Source: CAZOAR01 sp964577985
GTDB lineage: Bacteria > Gemmatimonadota > CAZMKB01 > CAZNLH01
NCBI GenBank assembly: GCA_964577985.1
Contig: CAZOAR010000010.1
Span: 1-64,000, forward strand
DNA length: 64,000 bases
Reading direction: 5' to 3'
Shown: piece after piece, positions 45,209 through 53,598 of the stretch
Layout: the number at the start of each line of letters is the position of its first letter
Position numbering within the stretch: position 1 is the first letter of the stretch
Position numbers and translations under genes: made by a program
The notes under the pieces: generated by a model
What the model was told of the DNA's origin: nothing
Seen by the model: the letters and a program-made list of their open reading frames with translations, nothing else
The model's database searches: none

Positions 45209-45827
45209 TCGATCTCGCCGGATAGTCCTCGCGACAAGGAATGAAGACAAGGTGAAGGAGATCCTGGAGATCTTCAACGGGTTTCCCGCGGAGATTGTCG
45301 GGTTGGATGGATATCCGTCGGCTCCCGAGGTTGATGAAACAGGTTCCACTCTCGAGGAGAATGCGCTGCTTAAGGCTCGAAGCGCATGGGGCGCGACCGG
45401 AGAGACCTCCATGGCGGATGATTCGGGACTTTTCGTCGATGCTCTTGAAGGCCGGCCAGGTGTCCACTCGTCCAGATTTGCCGGGGAGTGTGCCACATAT
45501 GCTGATAACAACGAGAAGCTCCTTGAGATGTTGAGTGGCAGGCCTCCTGACGAGCGTGGGGCGAGTTTTGTCTGCCAGGTTGCCATAGTCATCGGTGACG
45601 AAGAATACAGGCTCTTCAAAGGGGAAGTGACCGGTCGCATAATCACCGGAACCCGGGGAGTGGAAGGGTTTGGTTATGACCCTCTATTCTTCCACCCGGA
45701 ATCAGACAGGACCTTTGCCGAACTGGACCGAGCCAAAAAAAACCGTATCAGCCACAGATTCCTCGCATTCTCGGCGGCCAGAAAATACCTGGAGGAGGTC
45801 CTTGATGACCAGCCGTCCGATCCTTAA
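45198..45827 (+). CDS. rdgB: non-canonical purine NTP pyrophosphatase RdgB/HAM1
   Basis: House-cleaning enzyme of 209 aa that hydrolyses (d)ITP and XTP. VLATRNEDKVKEI, STLEENALLKA, ADDSGLFVDALEGRPGVHSS, GFGYDPLFF and SHRFLAF are conserved. The pair rph-rdgB is a common arrangement. It overlaps the next gene by 23 bp. Confidence 0.95.
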   Translation: MTIDRSRRIVLATRNEDKVKEILEIFNGFPAEIVGLDGYPSAPEVDETGSTLEENALLKARSAWGATGETSMADDSGLFVDALEGRPGVHSSRFAGECATYADNNEKLLEMLSGRPPDERGASFVCQVAIVIGDEEYRLFKGEVTGRIITGTRGVEGFGYDPLFFHPESDRTFAELDRAKKNRISHRFLAFSAARKYLEEVLDDQPSDP

Positions 45828-46866
45828 GAATCTCATCTTTTCTGTCATCCTGATCTCTTGTTTTTTCGCCCTCCTTGAATTGGTGGCCCGGCGATTTGGG
45901 CGCGGGGAAAGGCCTGTCCGGGAAGACTACCTCAGGTACACGCTCGACCCGGATCTACTCTGGCATTTCGTTCCCGGTCAGCACGTAGTACAAGCCTCGA
46001 AGGGAATAGAGTATCAGATCAATTCAGAAGGATTGAGGGGGAGGGACTTTCCTCTCCGCAAGCCGGAAGATGAGAAGCGAATCCTCGTGATAGGAGACTC
46101 CGTGAGCTTCGGATTCGGGGTCGATGAAGGGGAGAGCTACCCCTCCATTCTTGAAAAACAGTTGAGGGAGCTCATGCCTGGCACAGATATCTCCTTGATA
46201 AACAGTGGGGTCAACGGGTATTCTACGAGGGAAGAGTTGATGTTTCTCAGGAAGAAGGGGATCGGGTACGAACCGGATATCGCCCTGATAGGATTTGTAC
46301 TCAATGACGCGTCGATTTACGCGAGGCAGTACCAGTTGAAATCCTTCATAGAGCTGCGGAATGCCAGGGAGAGGGAGGAAAAACTGGGTTTTGTGCACAG
46401 GTTATCGGGACGATTGCGCTTCATCGGCATTATCTCCAATGCAATCGACAGGTTGAGACCGGGCGGTCTTACGCTGGATGAGTTGAGAACCCGTAGATGC
46501 CGCCTCAACAGGGACATAATGTATCTGGAAAGCGATGAAGCCCTGGCGGGATGGTCGACCTCGATGGGCGAACTTGATGAAATGCTGGGCGTCCTTGCCG
46601 ATCATGACATAGAGAGTGCCGTTGTGGTATTCCCATCCCGGTTTCAGTTCGAGGAGAAGCCAACCCCCGACAAACCACAGCGGATGCTGAGAGAATTCTG
46701 CGAGAGTCGCAGTGTCCCGTTTCTTGATTTGTTGCCCTTTATTCTCGAAAGTGGCGGAGAGAGACAGTATCTCGATGAAACCCATTTTTCGGCGGAGGGG
46801 TGCGAAACGATAGCGGAGACCATTAGAGACTTCCTGATAGAGAGCAAGCTGCTTGATCGCATCTGA
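45805..46866 (+). CDS. membrane-anchored SGNH/GDSL hydrolase
   Basis: Protein of 353 aa with an N-terminal hydrophobic helix (~8-27) that anchors or exports it. Block I is VIGDSVSFGFG with the nucleophile Ser, block II NSGVNGYSTRE, block III FVLNDASIY, and the terminal catalytic pair is DETHFSAEG. The fold serves esterases and O-acetyl transfer on polysaccharide, and the substrate is unknown. The ATG at 45805 lies within rdgB and has GGAGGAGG about 7 nt upstream. An upstream in-frame start would add 45 residues that are an rdgB shadow. Confidence 0.85.
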   Translation: MTSRPILKNLIFSVILISCFFALLELVARRFGRGERPVREDYLRYTLDPDLLWHFVPGQHVVQASKGIEYQINSEGLRGRDFPLRKPEDEKRILVIGDSVSFGFGVDEGESYPSILEKQLRELMPGTDISLINSGVNGYSTREELMFLRKKGIGYEPDIALIGFVLNDASIYARQYQLKSFIELRNAREREEKLGFVHRLSGRLRFIGIISNAIDRLRPGGLTLDELRTRRCRLNRDIMYLESDEALAGWSTSMGELDEMLGVLADHDIESAVVVFPSRFQFEEKPTPDKPQRMLREFCESRSVPFLDLLPFILESGGERQYLDETHFSAEGCETIAETIRDFLIESKLLDRI

Positions 46867-47125
46867 CATACTCCGTCAGGTGGCGGCAGAAAACTCCCGG
46901 GCCCAGGATGGATAGTGTGTCGCACGGTTGGATGCGGTTTCCTTTCGGCCCGCGGCGGAGATGTCGGGTTAGCCCTCTCTGCCTGCTGATTTGAGGGGTG
47001 GGGGGAGGAGAGGGGCCAGTGAATCCACATGACCCCTCGCCGGGAGGATAAACACTGCAGGCCGGGAATTCGGCGTGCTTTGTGGAGAATCTTCTCCGCG
47101 ATACGGCAGCAGGAGAGACTCGATA

Positions 47126-47680
47126 TCAACGATACCAGAATGCCCAGCCCTCACCAGACCAGCATGCGATTCCAGTACCTGCGCCGATTACCCATCCGTC
47201 GCCAAGCATGTTCACCTGAATGGTCTGCGCTAAATCTGATGTGGCCGTGAAATGGCCGTTACCCTCGTATCTCTTGAAGGTATCGTAGATCCCGGTGTAT
47301 TCGAGTCCCGTGACGTTGATGTCATCTGTGTCCTTGATCAGTACCGTCCCAGCGACCTCTCCGGTCACGATTCCCACACCATGCAGCTTGGTTGTGCCAT
47401 TTCCCTCTCCGATGAACGTGCCGTCACCCGAAATGGAGTTCTGTCCCGGTCCATACAGGTCCGAGAGACTCTCACCACTCTTGATATCTTTGAAGGCTCT
47501 AATGGTCTGCTGACGGTATTGTTGCAGTTGATTCGACCAGGTGCTCTGCAGCATGTATGAGGCGCCGGAGTCATTCTCGACCGACTCGCTCGTGCCTTCG
47601 GGCGAAAGAGGCATCTGTGAATTGCAGCCCATGATGACCGGGATGGCAACGAGTGCCAGGAATAAGACCTTCTTTCTCAC
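47126..47680 (-). CDS. lipoprotein of unknown function
   Basis: Predicted lipoprotein of 184 aa. MRKKVLFLALVAIP and the lipobox VIMGC (Cys19) direct lipidation. The mature N-terminus is a polar, disordered-looking linker. About residues 80-184 form a glycine-rich beta domain (SGDGTFIGEGNG, GEVAGTVLIKD) ending WAFWYR. No family is recognised. It is a lone minus-strand gene with an extended -10 promoter ~100 bp upstream. Confidence 0.7.
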   Translation of the reverse strand: MRKKVLFLALVAIPVIMGCNSQMPLSPEGTSESVENDSGASYMLQSTWSNQLQQYRQQTIRAFKDIKSGESLSDLYGPGQNSISGDGTFIGEGNGTTKLHGVGIVTGEVAGTVLIKDTDDINVTGLEYTGIYDTFKRYEGNGHFTATSDLAQTIQVNMLGDGWVIGAGTGIACWSGEGWAFWYR

Positions 47681-47777
47681 TGAATCCTCCCCTGTTTGAC
47701 CTCTCAGCGCTCAACTGCGTGGAGGCATCCGTTATTGCCAGACAGGACGACAGGTAATCTTGCTGACTCCACGGGTA

Positions 47778-47783
47778 ATTATA
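47778..47783 (-). promoter_or_regulatory. extended -10 of the lipoprotein promoter
   Basis: Read on the minus strand, TGG directly precedes TATAAT, an extended -10 element. The -35 region at the right distance is not consensus, as is usual for such promoters. The leader would be about 90 nt. Confidence 0.4.
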
Positions 47784-48020
47784 CCACATCTTATGGCCAT
47801 TGGCGTGTAAGCTATATTACATTATACCCCAGGGGCGTCAGGTCGTTATATCTCAGACCGGAATGAGACGACGATTAATCGTAGGAATCGACGAACCCAC
47901 AGCGTCTGAATACGATGTGTTTCTGGCGGGAGAATCCTCGTGCCGCGCTTTCTTCCAACGTGCGAAAGGACATCCGGGGTTCAGGCCTCTTTGCCAACTG
48001 AAGGTTCCCACTTCTTTAGC

Positions 48021-48084
48021 GTCATTCCGGCTTGTCCGGAATCGGCTTGATTGTGTGACAGGATTCCTGACAAGCGTGAATGAC
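48021..48084. repeat. 64-bp imperfect palindromic element
   Basis: The 16-nt arms 48021-48036 and 48069-48084 are inverted copies matching at 14 of 16 positions, with a 32-nt centre that itself contains an ATTCCGG/CCGGAAT inverted repeat (48024-48042). This is the form of REP-like or miniature mobile elements that start with GTCATTC. I find no second copy in the window. Confidence 0.45.
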
Positions 48085-48278
48085 ATCCATATCGGTACCA
48101 CCAGGAAAGACTCAAGGAGATTCAACCAGTTTGTCAGTGGAAGCTTCTGCCTTTTCAGAGGTTGACAACAGCCGGAACGTCAGTATGTTTCTTGTTAAGA
48201 GGCTTCGAAGTCGATGCCTGAATACCGCCTCGTACCAATGCGGCGTGGCGAACCTGTCTTTATCAGACGTGCCATGAA

Positions 48279-48306
48279 GCCCCTGTAGTTATTAGCGGGG
48301 CGTTTT
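48279..48306 (+). terminator. terminator-like hairpin
   Basis: GCCCC (48279-48283) pairs with GGGGC (48297-48301), followed by GTTTT. It points rightward, but no recognised plus-strand gene precedes it. It could end a non-coding transcript or be left over from a decayed gene. Confidence 0.35.
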
Positions 48307-48447
48307 CGGACACCAGATACCATGTTGTTACACAACCTGTTGTCTGCACGGCAAGCTATTTGCATCTATCCTTTGATGGAAAAGATTGCCAGATGAGAAG
48401 TCTTCCCGAATCGTTGCGCGATCCTCCTTTGGGAGAGGTGGTTTCAA

Positions 48448-49122
48448 ATGATGCGTGCAATATGCCTACTTTCAGCTGTTCTTCTTCTCTGCAATCTCCT
48501 CTTTCTGCCGGATGGCGTCAGCGCTGAAGGAGGTGGTATCTCTTTTGTCGGCGAGAGCGTTCTGATCGAAGTCGTCGAATGGCAGCACAATGGCTACGGT
48601 GTGCATGTTCGCGGCTTATACCACTTCCACAATTTCTCGGGGCGGAAAGTTGAAAGAAGGATCTTCTACCCATTCCCGCTCGACGAGGGCTCACTCTATC
48701 CGGAAACGGTGAGCTTGAACTATTCAGGGGACACGAAAGATGTGATCGGAGCGATACCGTTCGCGAGGCTTGCAAAGGGCGTAGCCTTCGTTCTGGAGGC
48801 AGGGTCCGGCTCGGACAGGATCGTTGAAGTCAACTACGCTCAGCGTCTGTCGGTACCGAGGGCCGTTTATATCACGACAACGACGGCCACGTGGGTAAAG
48901 CCATTGGCGAACGCGGAGTTTATTGTATCCCTGCCTGAACGGCTGCGGATGTCGGAGATCAGTTATCCACCGGATCAAATCATAAAGAGAGACGGCAGGA
49001 CGTCCTACATCGTGCGCTACGTGGATTTCATGCCATCTGAAGATCTGGTGGTCAGCTGGGAAGGACCTGCCGCGACTCCGGAGGCCGGGAGCAGGAGGAC
49101 ATCAGGCACTCTGCCTGAATAA
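48448..49122 (+). CDS. secreted protein of unknown function
   Basis: Exported protein of 224 aa with an N-terminal signal peptide (MRAICLLSAVLLLC to VSAEG). The mature part is a single beta-rich domain with VRGLYHFHNFSGRKVERRIF, FYPFPLDEGSLYPETVSL and VDFMPSEDLVVSWEG. These features recall the VIT-like or DUF4424-like exported beta-sandwiches, but I cannot make a firm assignment. The gene is followed after 60 bp by another secreted-protein gene. A 6-bp hairpin (49128-49145) lies between them. Confidence 0.6.
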   Translation: MMRAICLLSAVLLLCNLLFLPDGVSAEGGGISFVGESVLIEVVEWQHNGYGVHVRGLYHFHNFSGRKVERRIFYPFPLDEGSLYPETVSLNYSGDTKDVIGAIPFARLAKGVAFVLEAGSGSDRIVEVNYAQRLSVPRAVYITTTTATWVKPLANAEFIVSLPERLRMSEISYPPDQIIKRDGRTSYIVRYVDFMPSEDLVVSWEGPAATPEAGSRRTSGTLPE

Positions 49123-49182
49123 TCGAGCCTGGATGTTATTCCAGGAGTCAATCACCAGCGACATCCAGCTAAGGAGGACGTG

Positions 49183-50295
49183 ATGGATTGTCCAAGAACG
49201 GTTGGTCAAAGTCGGCTCAATTGTTTTTTCATCTTCGTGATCTCGTTAGTGCTGTTCCTTACGCCAGTTGTCAGCGAAGCCAATCCGTATCCAGTTCCCA
49301 TGTTTATCTCGGAGTTCTCTGTCGACTCCGCATCGTCCGAAAAGATTGAACTCTTTATCTGGGACAACGGTTACGGGCTCGAGAACCTTGATGGGTTCTA
49401 CGTCCAGACGAATACGGGTACTTTCCCACTCATAAACGGCATTGTAGTGCCGGATACGGGGTATGTTGTCCTCTCGGACAGCAGCTGTGTGGATGGTTTT
49501 CATCTGAGCGATGCTTCAGGTTACGTCGACATCTTTGATCAGTACGACTTTTCGTGGGACCATGTAGAATACGGGACTTATCCCCAGTCAATGGTACCTG
49601 CGCCGCTGCCCGGCCAGAGCGTGTCAGCGCGGATCGAACTGGGGGAGTATGGCTATTACCATGACTACTTCTATATCGACGGTACGCCTACTTTCGGCGC
49701 GGAGAACGACACTCAAGGCTCTCTCGGGCATCTTGAGGGAACCGTCACGGACTCGGCGGGTGGATGGCCTGTTCAGGGAGCCTCTGTCGAAACTTCTCAT
49801 GGCGGTTTTGCAACCACCAATGCATCCGGATTATACTCACTGGATGTCATCTCCGGCTACCAGACGGTGATAGTCTCCGCCGCTGAATATAAGTCAGATA
49901 CCTCCAGCGCCAACGAAGTATGCGTCCTCATCGATTCAACGGTTACCTACGATGTGGAATTGAGACCGGCAGCGGGTGTACGACCGGGCGATGGTGCGGG
50001 CCCATCTCTGCCGGGCTCCTTCTCCCTCTCGCAGAACTACCCCAACCCTTTCAACCCGTCGACCACGATAACCTATGACGTCAAGTTGAAATCTCATGTT
50101 TCGATATGGGTATTCGACACACGGGGGCGGCTGATCCGCAAGCTTGTGGATGAGGAAAAGGAGAGCGGAAGCTATTCCGTGGAATGGAATGGGCGCGACG
50201 ATCCTGGCCGATCTGTCTCCAGCGGGGTCTATCTCTATGTCATGAAAATCGGTGAAACCATTGAGAATCGGAGAAAGATGATCCTGCTGAAATAG
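49183..50295 (+). CDS. secreted protein with C-terminal FlgD-like/type-A sorting domain
   Basis: Modular exported protein of about 370 aa. After a signal peptide (to about SEANPYP) comes a lamin-tail-like beta domain (~40-170, FISEFSVDSASSEKIELF). A carboxypeptidase-regulatory-like repeat follows (~185-265, LEGTVTDSAGGWPVQGASV). The last ~85 residues have LSQNYPNPFNPSTTITYDV, VFDTRGRLIRKL and SSGVYLYVMK, the C-terminal domain used by the type IX secretion system in Bacteroidetes and abundant across FCB phyla. AAGGAGG precedes the ATG by 5 nt. It is a surface or released protein of unknown role. Confidence 0.75.
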   Translation: MDCPRTVGQSRLNCFFIFVISLVLFLTPVVSEANPYPVPMFISEFSVDSASSEKIELFIWDNGYGLENLDGFYVQTNTGTFPLINGIVVPDTGYVVLSDSSCVDGFHLSDASGYVDIFDQYDFSWDHVEYGTYPQSMVPAPLPGQSVSARIELGEYGYYHDYFYIDGTPTFGAENDTQGSLGHLEGTVTDSAGGWPVQGASVETSHGGFATTNASGLYSLDVISGYQTVIVSAAEYKSDTSSANEVCVLIDSTVTYDVELRPAAGVRPGDGAGPSLPGSFSLSQNYPNPFNPSTTITYDVKLKSHVSIWVFDTRGRLIRKLVDEEKESGSYSVEWNGRDDPGRSVSSGVYLYVMKIGETIENRRKMILLK

Positions 50296-50707
50296 ATCGG
50301 TACTATCTGGCGTACTATGGCGCCTGTAAGTAAGATCGCGCGAAGTCTGAATACTCCGGCAGAAGTGTGTCGACGAGGACACACGAGAATCAGTTTTCCA
50401 TCCCCTGCTTCACAGAAACAACCCGCCACCATGCCCGTATGGGAATAGACAGCTGGATGCATCCTGGCGGTTATTTTGTTGCTCGACCGGTGCGGCGCCC
50501 GTGGCTCCACGGTCGGTCGGGTCCCGTCGATCGTCGATCCCTTCTGTCCTCCGTTTCCGGGAACAATTTCGTCTCCTTCTGGTATTCTATCCCCTGAACC
50601 AAAGAGCCTCATCCACGACCGCGTGTTTGTACTCGTCCAGTGAGTCAAATCCGATTGCGGGAAAATTAATCACCATATGCACCGGGTAAAGGAGGATGAT
50701 TCTGGCA
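50296..50707. other. 411-bp region between the sorting-domain gene and the Bat operon
   Basis: No full gene is supported. The minus strand carries a 29-codon coding-like fragment (50587-50676). AAAGGAGG (50688-50695) is the Shine-Dalgarno of the MoxR gene. I see no consensus promoter for the Bat operon, which may use an alternative sigma factor or start within this gap from a weak sigma70 site. Confidence 0.45.
50587..50676 (-). CDS. 29-aa coding-like fragment
   Basis: An ATG-initiated minus-strand frame encodes a 29-residue product containing FDSLDEYKHAVVDEALWF, with codon use like neighbouring genes. There is no Shine-Dalgarno. It could be a very small protein or the surviving 3' end of a lost gene. 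I see no match to a family. Confidence 0.15.
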   Translation of the reverse strand: MVINFPAIGFDSLDEYKHAVVDEALWFRG

Positions 50708-51697
50708 ATGGCTACAGACATTCACGAAATCAAGGAGAAAATCGAGAAGGAGAGCGCCTTCGTGGACGCGATCCTGCTCGAGATAGGAAAGACTATCGTA
50801 GGTCAGAAGGAGATGGTCGAGCGTCTCCTGATAGGGCTTCTTGCCAACGGACACGTCCTGCTTGAAGGCGTGCCCGGTCTCGCGAAGACGCTTGCCGTCA
50901 AGACGCTGGCCGGCACTTTTCAGGCGATGTTTCAGCGCATTCAGTTCACCCCTGATCTGCTGCCTGCGGACCTCATCGGGACGATGATATACAACCAGAA
51001 AGATGCCTCCTTCGAGACAAGAAGGGGGCCGATCTTCGCCAATTTCATCCTTGCCGATGAGATCAATCGCTCACCCGCGAAGGTTCAGAGTGCTCTCCTG
51101 GAGGCGATGCAGGAACGCCAGGTAACCATTGGCGAGGAGACCTTCGCGCTGCCCGATCCCTTTCTCGTCCTCGCGACACAGAATCCGATCGAGCAGGAGG
51201 GCACATATCCACTCCCCGAGGCCCAGGTGGACCGATTCATGATGAAGGTGAAGATCGACTATCCACAAAAAGGAGAGGAACTCCGGATTCTGAGGCAGAA
51301 TATCAATGACAGGCCTGATCCGCCGAACGCCGTCACTTCCCCGGCGGATGTCATAAAGGCCCGTGACGTAGTGAACGAAATATACATGGATGAGAAGATA
51401 GAGAACTACATCCTGGATATCGTGTTCGCGACTCGGCAACCGGACAAGTATGGCCTTCCGGAGCTTTCCCAGTTGATAAGCTATGGTGCATCTCCACGCG
51501 CCTCAATTAACCTGGCGATCGGCGCGAGGGCGAACGCGTTCATCAAGAGAAGGGGATTCGTGATACCGGAAGATGTGCGGGCCATATGCGCGGATGTTAT
51601 GAGGCACCGAGTAGCGCTGACCTATGAGGCCGAGGCCGAAGAGGTGACATCGGAGCAGGTTATTCTTGACATACTCAACAAGATCGAGGTGCCGTAG
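50708..51697 (+). CDS. MoxR-family AAA+ ATPase
   Basis: MoxR ATPase of 329 aa, a chaperone-like AAA+ protein that acts with VWA-domain proteins. It has Walker A in LLEGVPGLAKTL, Walker B with ILADEINRSPAKVQSALLEAM, sensor 1 in LATQNPIEQEGTYPLPEAQ and a C-terminal lid with GASPRASINLAIGARA. AAAGGAGG ends directly at an in-frame ATG (50696). The ATG at 50708 is 12 nt away and starts the usual family N-terminus. First gene of the Bat operon. Its likely clients are BatA and BatB. Confidence 0.9.
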   Translation: MATDIHEIKEKIEKESAFVDAILLEIGKTIVGQKEMVERLLIGLLANGHVLLEGVPGLAKTLAVKTLAGTFQAMFQRIQFTPDLLPADLIGTMIYNQKDASFETRRGPIFANFILADEINRSPAKVQSALLEAMQERQVTIGEETFALPDPFLVLATQNPIEQEGTYPLPEAQVDRFMMKVKIDYPQKGEELRILRQNINDRPDPPNAVTSPADVIKARDVVNEIYMDEKIENYILDIVFATRQPDKYGLPELSQLISYGASPRASINLAIGARANAFIKRRGFVIPEDVRAICADVMRHRVALTYEAEAEEVTSEQVILDILNKIEVP

Positions 51698-51701
51698 AAG
51701 A

Positions 51702-52580
51702 GTGGATACGCGAGAGATATTGAAAAAGGTCAGGATGGTGGAGCTGAGGACACGCGGCCTGGTCAACCAGGTCTTCTCAGGGGAGTACCACAGCGTCTTC
51801 AAGGGGAGGGGGATCGATTTTGCCGAGGTTCGCGAGTATCAGTATGGGGATGACGTCAGGAATATCGACTGGAAGGTTTCCGCGAGGCTCAACCGCCCGT
51901 ACATGAAGATCTTCGAGGAGGAGCGTGAACTGACGGTGATGCTGATAGTCGATTTCAGTCGTTCGGGCGAGTTCGGAACCGCCCGGCAGCTCAAGAATGA
52001 AATCGCCACCGAGGTGTGTGCGCTCCTCGCGTTCTCGGCGATCAGGAACAACGACAAGGTAGGGCTGCTGCTCTTCACAGACCGTGTAGAGAGATTCGTC
52101 CCCCCCAGGAAAGGCCGCGCCCACATACTCCGAATCATCCGGGAGCTTGTATCGTTCGAGCCCGAGGGAAAGGGCACGGACATCAGGGGCGCTCTGGAGT
52201 ATTTCCATCACGTAATTAACAAGCGCTGTATCGCCTTTCTGATTTCCGATTTCCTGGACTCGGGATTTGACAAGGTCATCGGGACTCTGAGCCGCAAACA
52301 TGACCTGATAGCCGTCGAGGTAATCGACCCACGTGAGGTGGAATTACCGAAAGTCGGGCTCATCAAGCTCTGCGACGTGGAGACAGGCGCAGTCAGATGG
52401 GTCGACACCGGCAGCGAAACCGTAAGGAATGAGTTCAAGTCGTACTGGGAGATGCAACGGACGACTCGCAGTAGGTTGTTCAAGCGGAACAGGATCGATT
52501 CTATCACGATACACGTTGATGAGCCATATATGAAACCCGTAATCAGTTTCTTCAAGGTCAGGGAGCGGCGCCTTGCGTGA
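51702..52580 (+). CDS. DUF58 protein of the Bat operon
   Basis: Protein of about 292 aa with the DUF58 core GRGIDFAEVREYQYGDDVRN then IDWKVSARLNRPYMKIFEEE, followed by a VWA-like region (VMLIVDFSRSGEFG). Unlike many DUF58 proteins it lacks N-terminal membrane helices. The family always travels with MoxR and is thought to be part of its assembly. A GTG 4 bp after the MoxR stop is taken as the start. Confidence 0.88.
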   Translation: MDTREILKKVRMVELRTRGLVNQVFSGEYHSVFKGRGIDFAEVREYQYGDDVRNIDWKVSARLNRPYMKIFEEERELTVMLIVDFSRSGEFGTARQLKNEIATEVCALLAFSAIRNNDKVGLLLFTDRVERFVPPRKGRAHILRIIRELVSFEPEGKGTDIRGALEYFHHVINKRCIAFLISDFLDSGFDKVIGTLSRKHDLIAVEVIDPREVELPKVGLIKLCDVETGAVRWVDTGSETVRNEFKSYWEMQRTTRSRLFKRNRIDSITIHVDEPYMKPVISFFKVRERRLA

Positions 52581-52608
52581 AGAGGAGTTGAACCGGGCCT
52601 GGAGTCGA

Positions 52609-53598
52609 ATGATGCCGGCCGTCAGGAAGACACTCCCACTGATCTGTGGAGTCATCCTCCTGGGGCTGTGTGCCGGTGTACATTCAGCGCTCGGTGAGGA
52701 ATCCGTTGCGACGGCCACGGTGTTGCTTGACACCACCGACTACCTTATCGGGGACTGGATAGATGTTGAAGTCGACCTGGAGCACCGTGAGGGTGCATCA
52801 TTCATCTCGCTGACTGGAGACACGCTCGGGCCGTTCACGGTCCTCAGGAGAGAACCTGTCAAGAAAGTATCGCCCACCAGCTCGACTGCTGAATTTCGGG
52901 TGGCGCTCTATGACACTGGCAGGGTGGAACTGCCGCCTGTCAGGTTCACCTGCCGGCTTCCCGGGGACACTACGCGATATGAGGTCGCCACATCGGGGGT
53001 AGAGCTGGCCATTCATCCTGTCCAGGTGGATACAGCATCTGATATCAAAGACATAAAGGCACCGGTGAGCCTGGCGTATACCTGGAAGGAGATCCTCCTG
53101 CCCATCCTCTTTCTGCTTCTCCTCGGGGGTGGAGTATGGTTACTGGTACGTTACTTCAAGGGCCGCAACAAAGATGGAAAGGCGGAGATGAGATCAGAGG
53201 TAAAGCGACCTCCACATCTCGTGGCCGCTGAACGTCTGAGGGCCATCGAGGCCAGGCAGTTGTGGCAGAAGGGGCATCTAAAGACGTACCACACGGAGGT
53301 GACAGAGACGATAAGGACATATCTCGAGGGCCGGTTCGGGGTAAGCGCCCTCGAGATGACCACCCCCGAGATTCTCCGACAGTTGGAGGGTGTCGATACG
53401 TCGCCTGAGATAGACCAGGCTATCGAGCGCATGTTGCGTCTTGCGGACCTCGTCAAGTTCGCGAAGTACAGTGCGCTGCCTGAAGAGAACATCGAGTCGA
53501 TCAGTAAAGCATACGAAGTAGTCGACAGGACGGCAGCCGATATGAACGATAACGGTGACCGGGAAAAGACGATACGGAGAGACAATGTATCCGTTTGA
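52609..53598 (+). CDS. exported single-pass membrane protein of the Bat operon (BatD-like half)
   Basis: Protein of about 329 aa with a signal peptide (MMPAVRKTLP to HSALG), a periplasmic beta domain with an N-terminal VLLDTTDYLIGDWIDVEVDL segment, one transmembrane helix (~165-185) and a cytoplasmic helical domain (~210-310) with LWQKGHLKTYHTEVTETIRT. The layout repeats that of the C-terminal half of BatD and of DUF4381-like proteins. The ATG at 52609 has GGAG upstream. A TTG at 52573 overlapping the DUF58 stop is the alternative. Confidence 0.75.
   Translation: MMPAVRKTLPLICGVILLGLCAGVHSALGEESVATATVLLDTTDYLIGDWIDVEVDLEHREGASFISLTGDTLGPFTVLRREPVKKVSPTSSTAEFRVALYDTGRVELPPVRFTCRLPGDTTRYEVATSGVELAIHPVQVDTASDIKDIKAPVSLAYTWKEILLPILFLLLLGGGVWLLVRYFKGRNKDGKAEMRSEVKRPPHLVAAERLRAIEARQLWQKGHLKTYHTEVTETIRTYLEGRFGVSALEMTTPEILRQLEGVDTSPEIDQAIERMLRLADLVKFAKYSALPEENIESISKAYEVVDRTAADMNDNGDREKTIRRDNVSV

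Larger units (their letters stand above)
47681..48447. other. 767-bp intergenic region with repeats, no supported gene
   Basis: The region lies between a minus-strand lipoprotein gene and plus-strand secreted-protein genes. It contains a leftward extended -10 promoter (47778-47783), a second ATTATA (47821-47826), a large imperfect palindrome (48021-48084) and a terminator-like hairpin (48279-48306). Open frames here have atypical composition and I do not accept them as genes. Confidence 0.6.

Noticed and set aside
47800..48165. 121-codon plus-strand frame in the intergenic region
   Set aside because: It runs through the palindromic element, has no ribosome-binding site and an atypical composition with no recognisable domain.
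48214..48288. 24-codon frame ending in the terminator-like hairpin
   Set aside because: Very short, weak Shine-Dalgarno and overlapped by the hairpin. A remnant at most.
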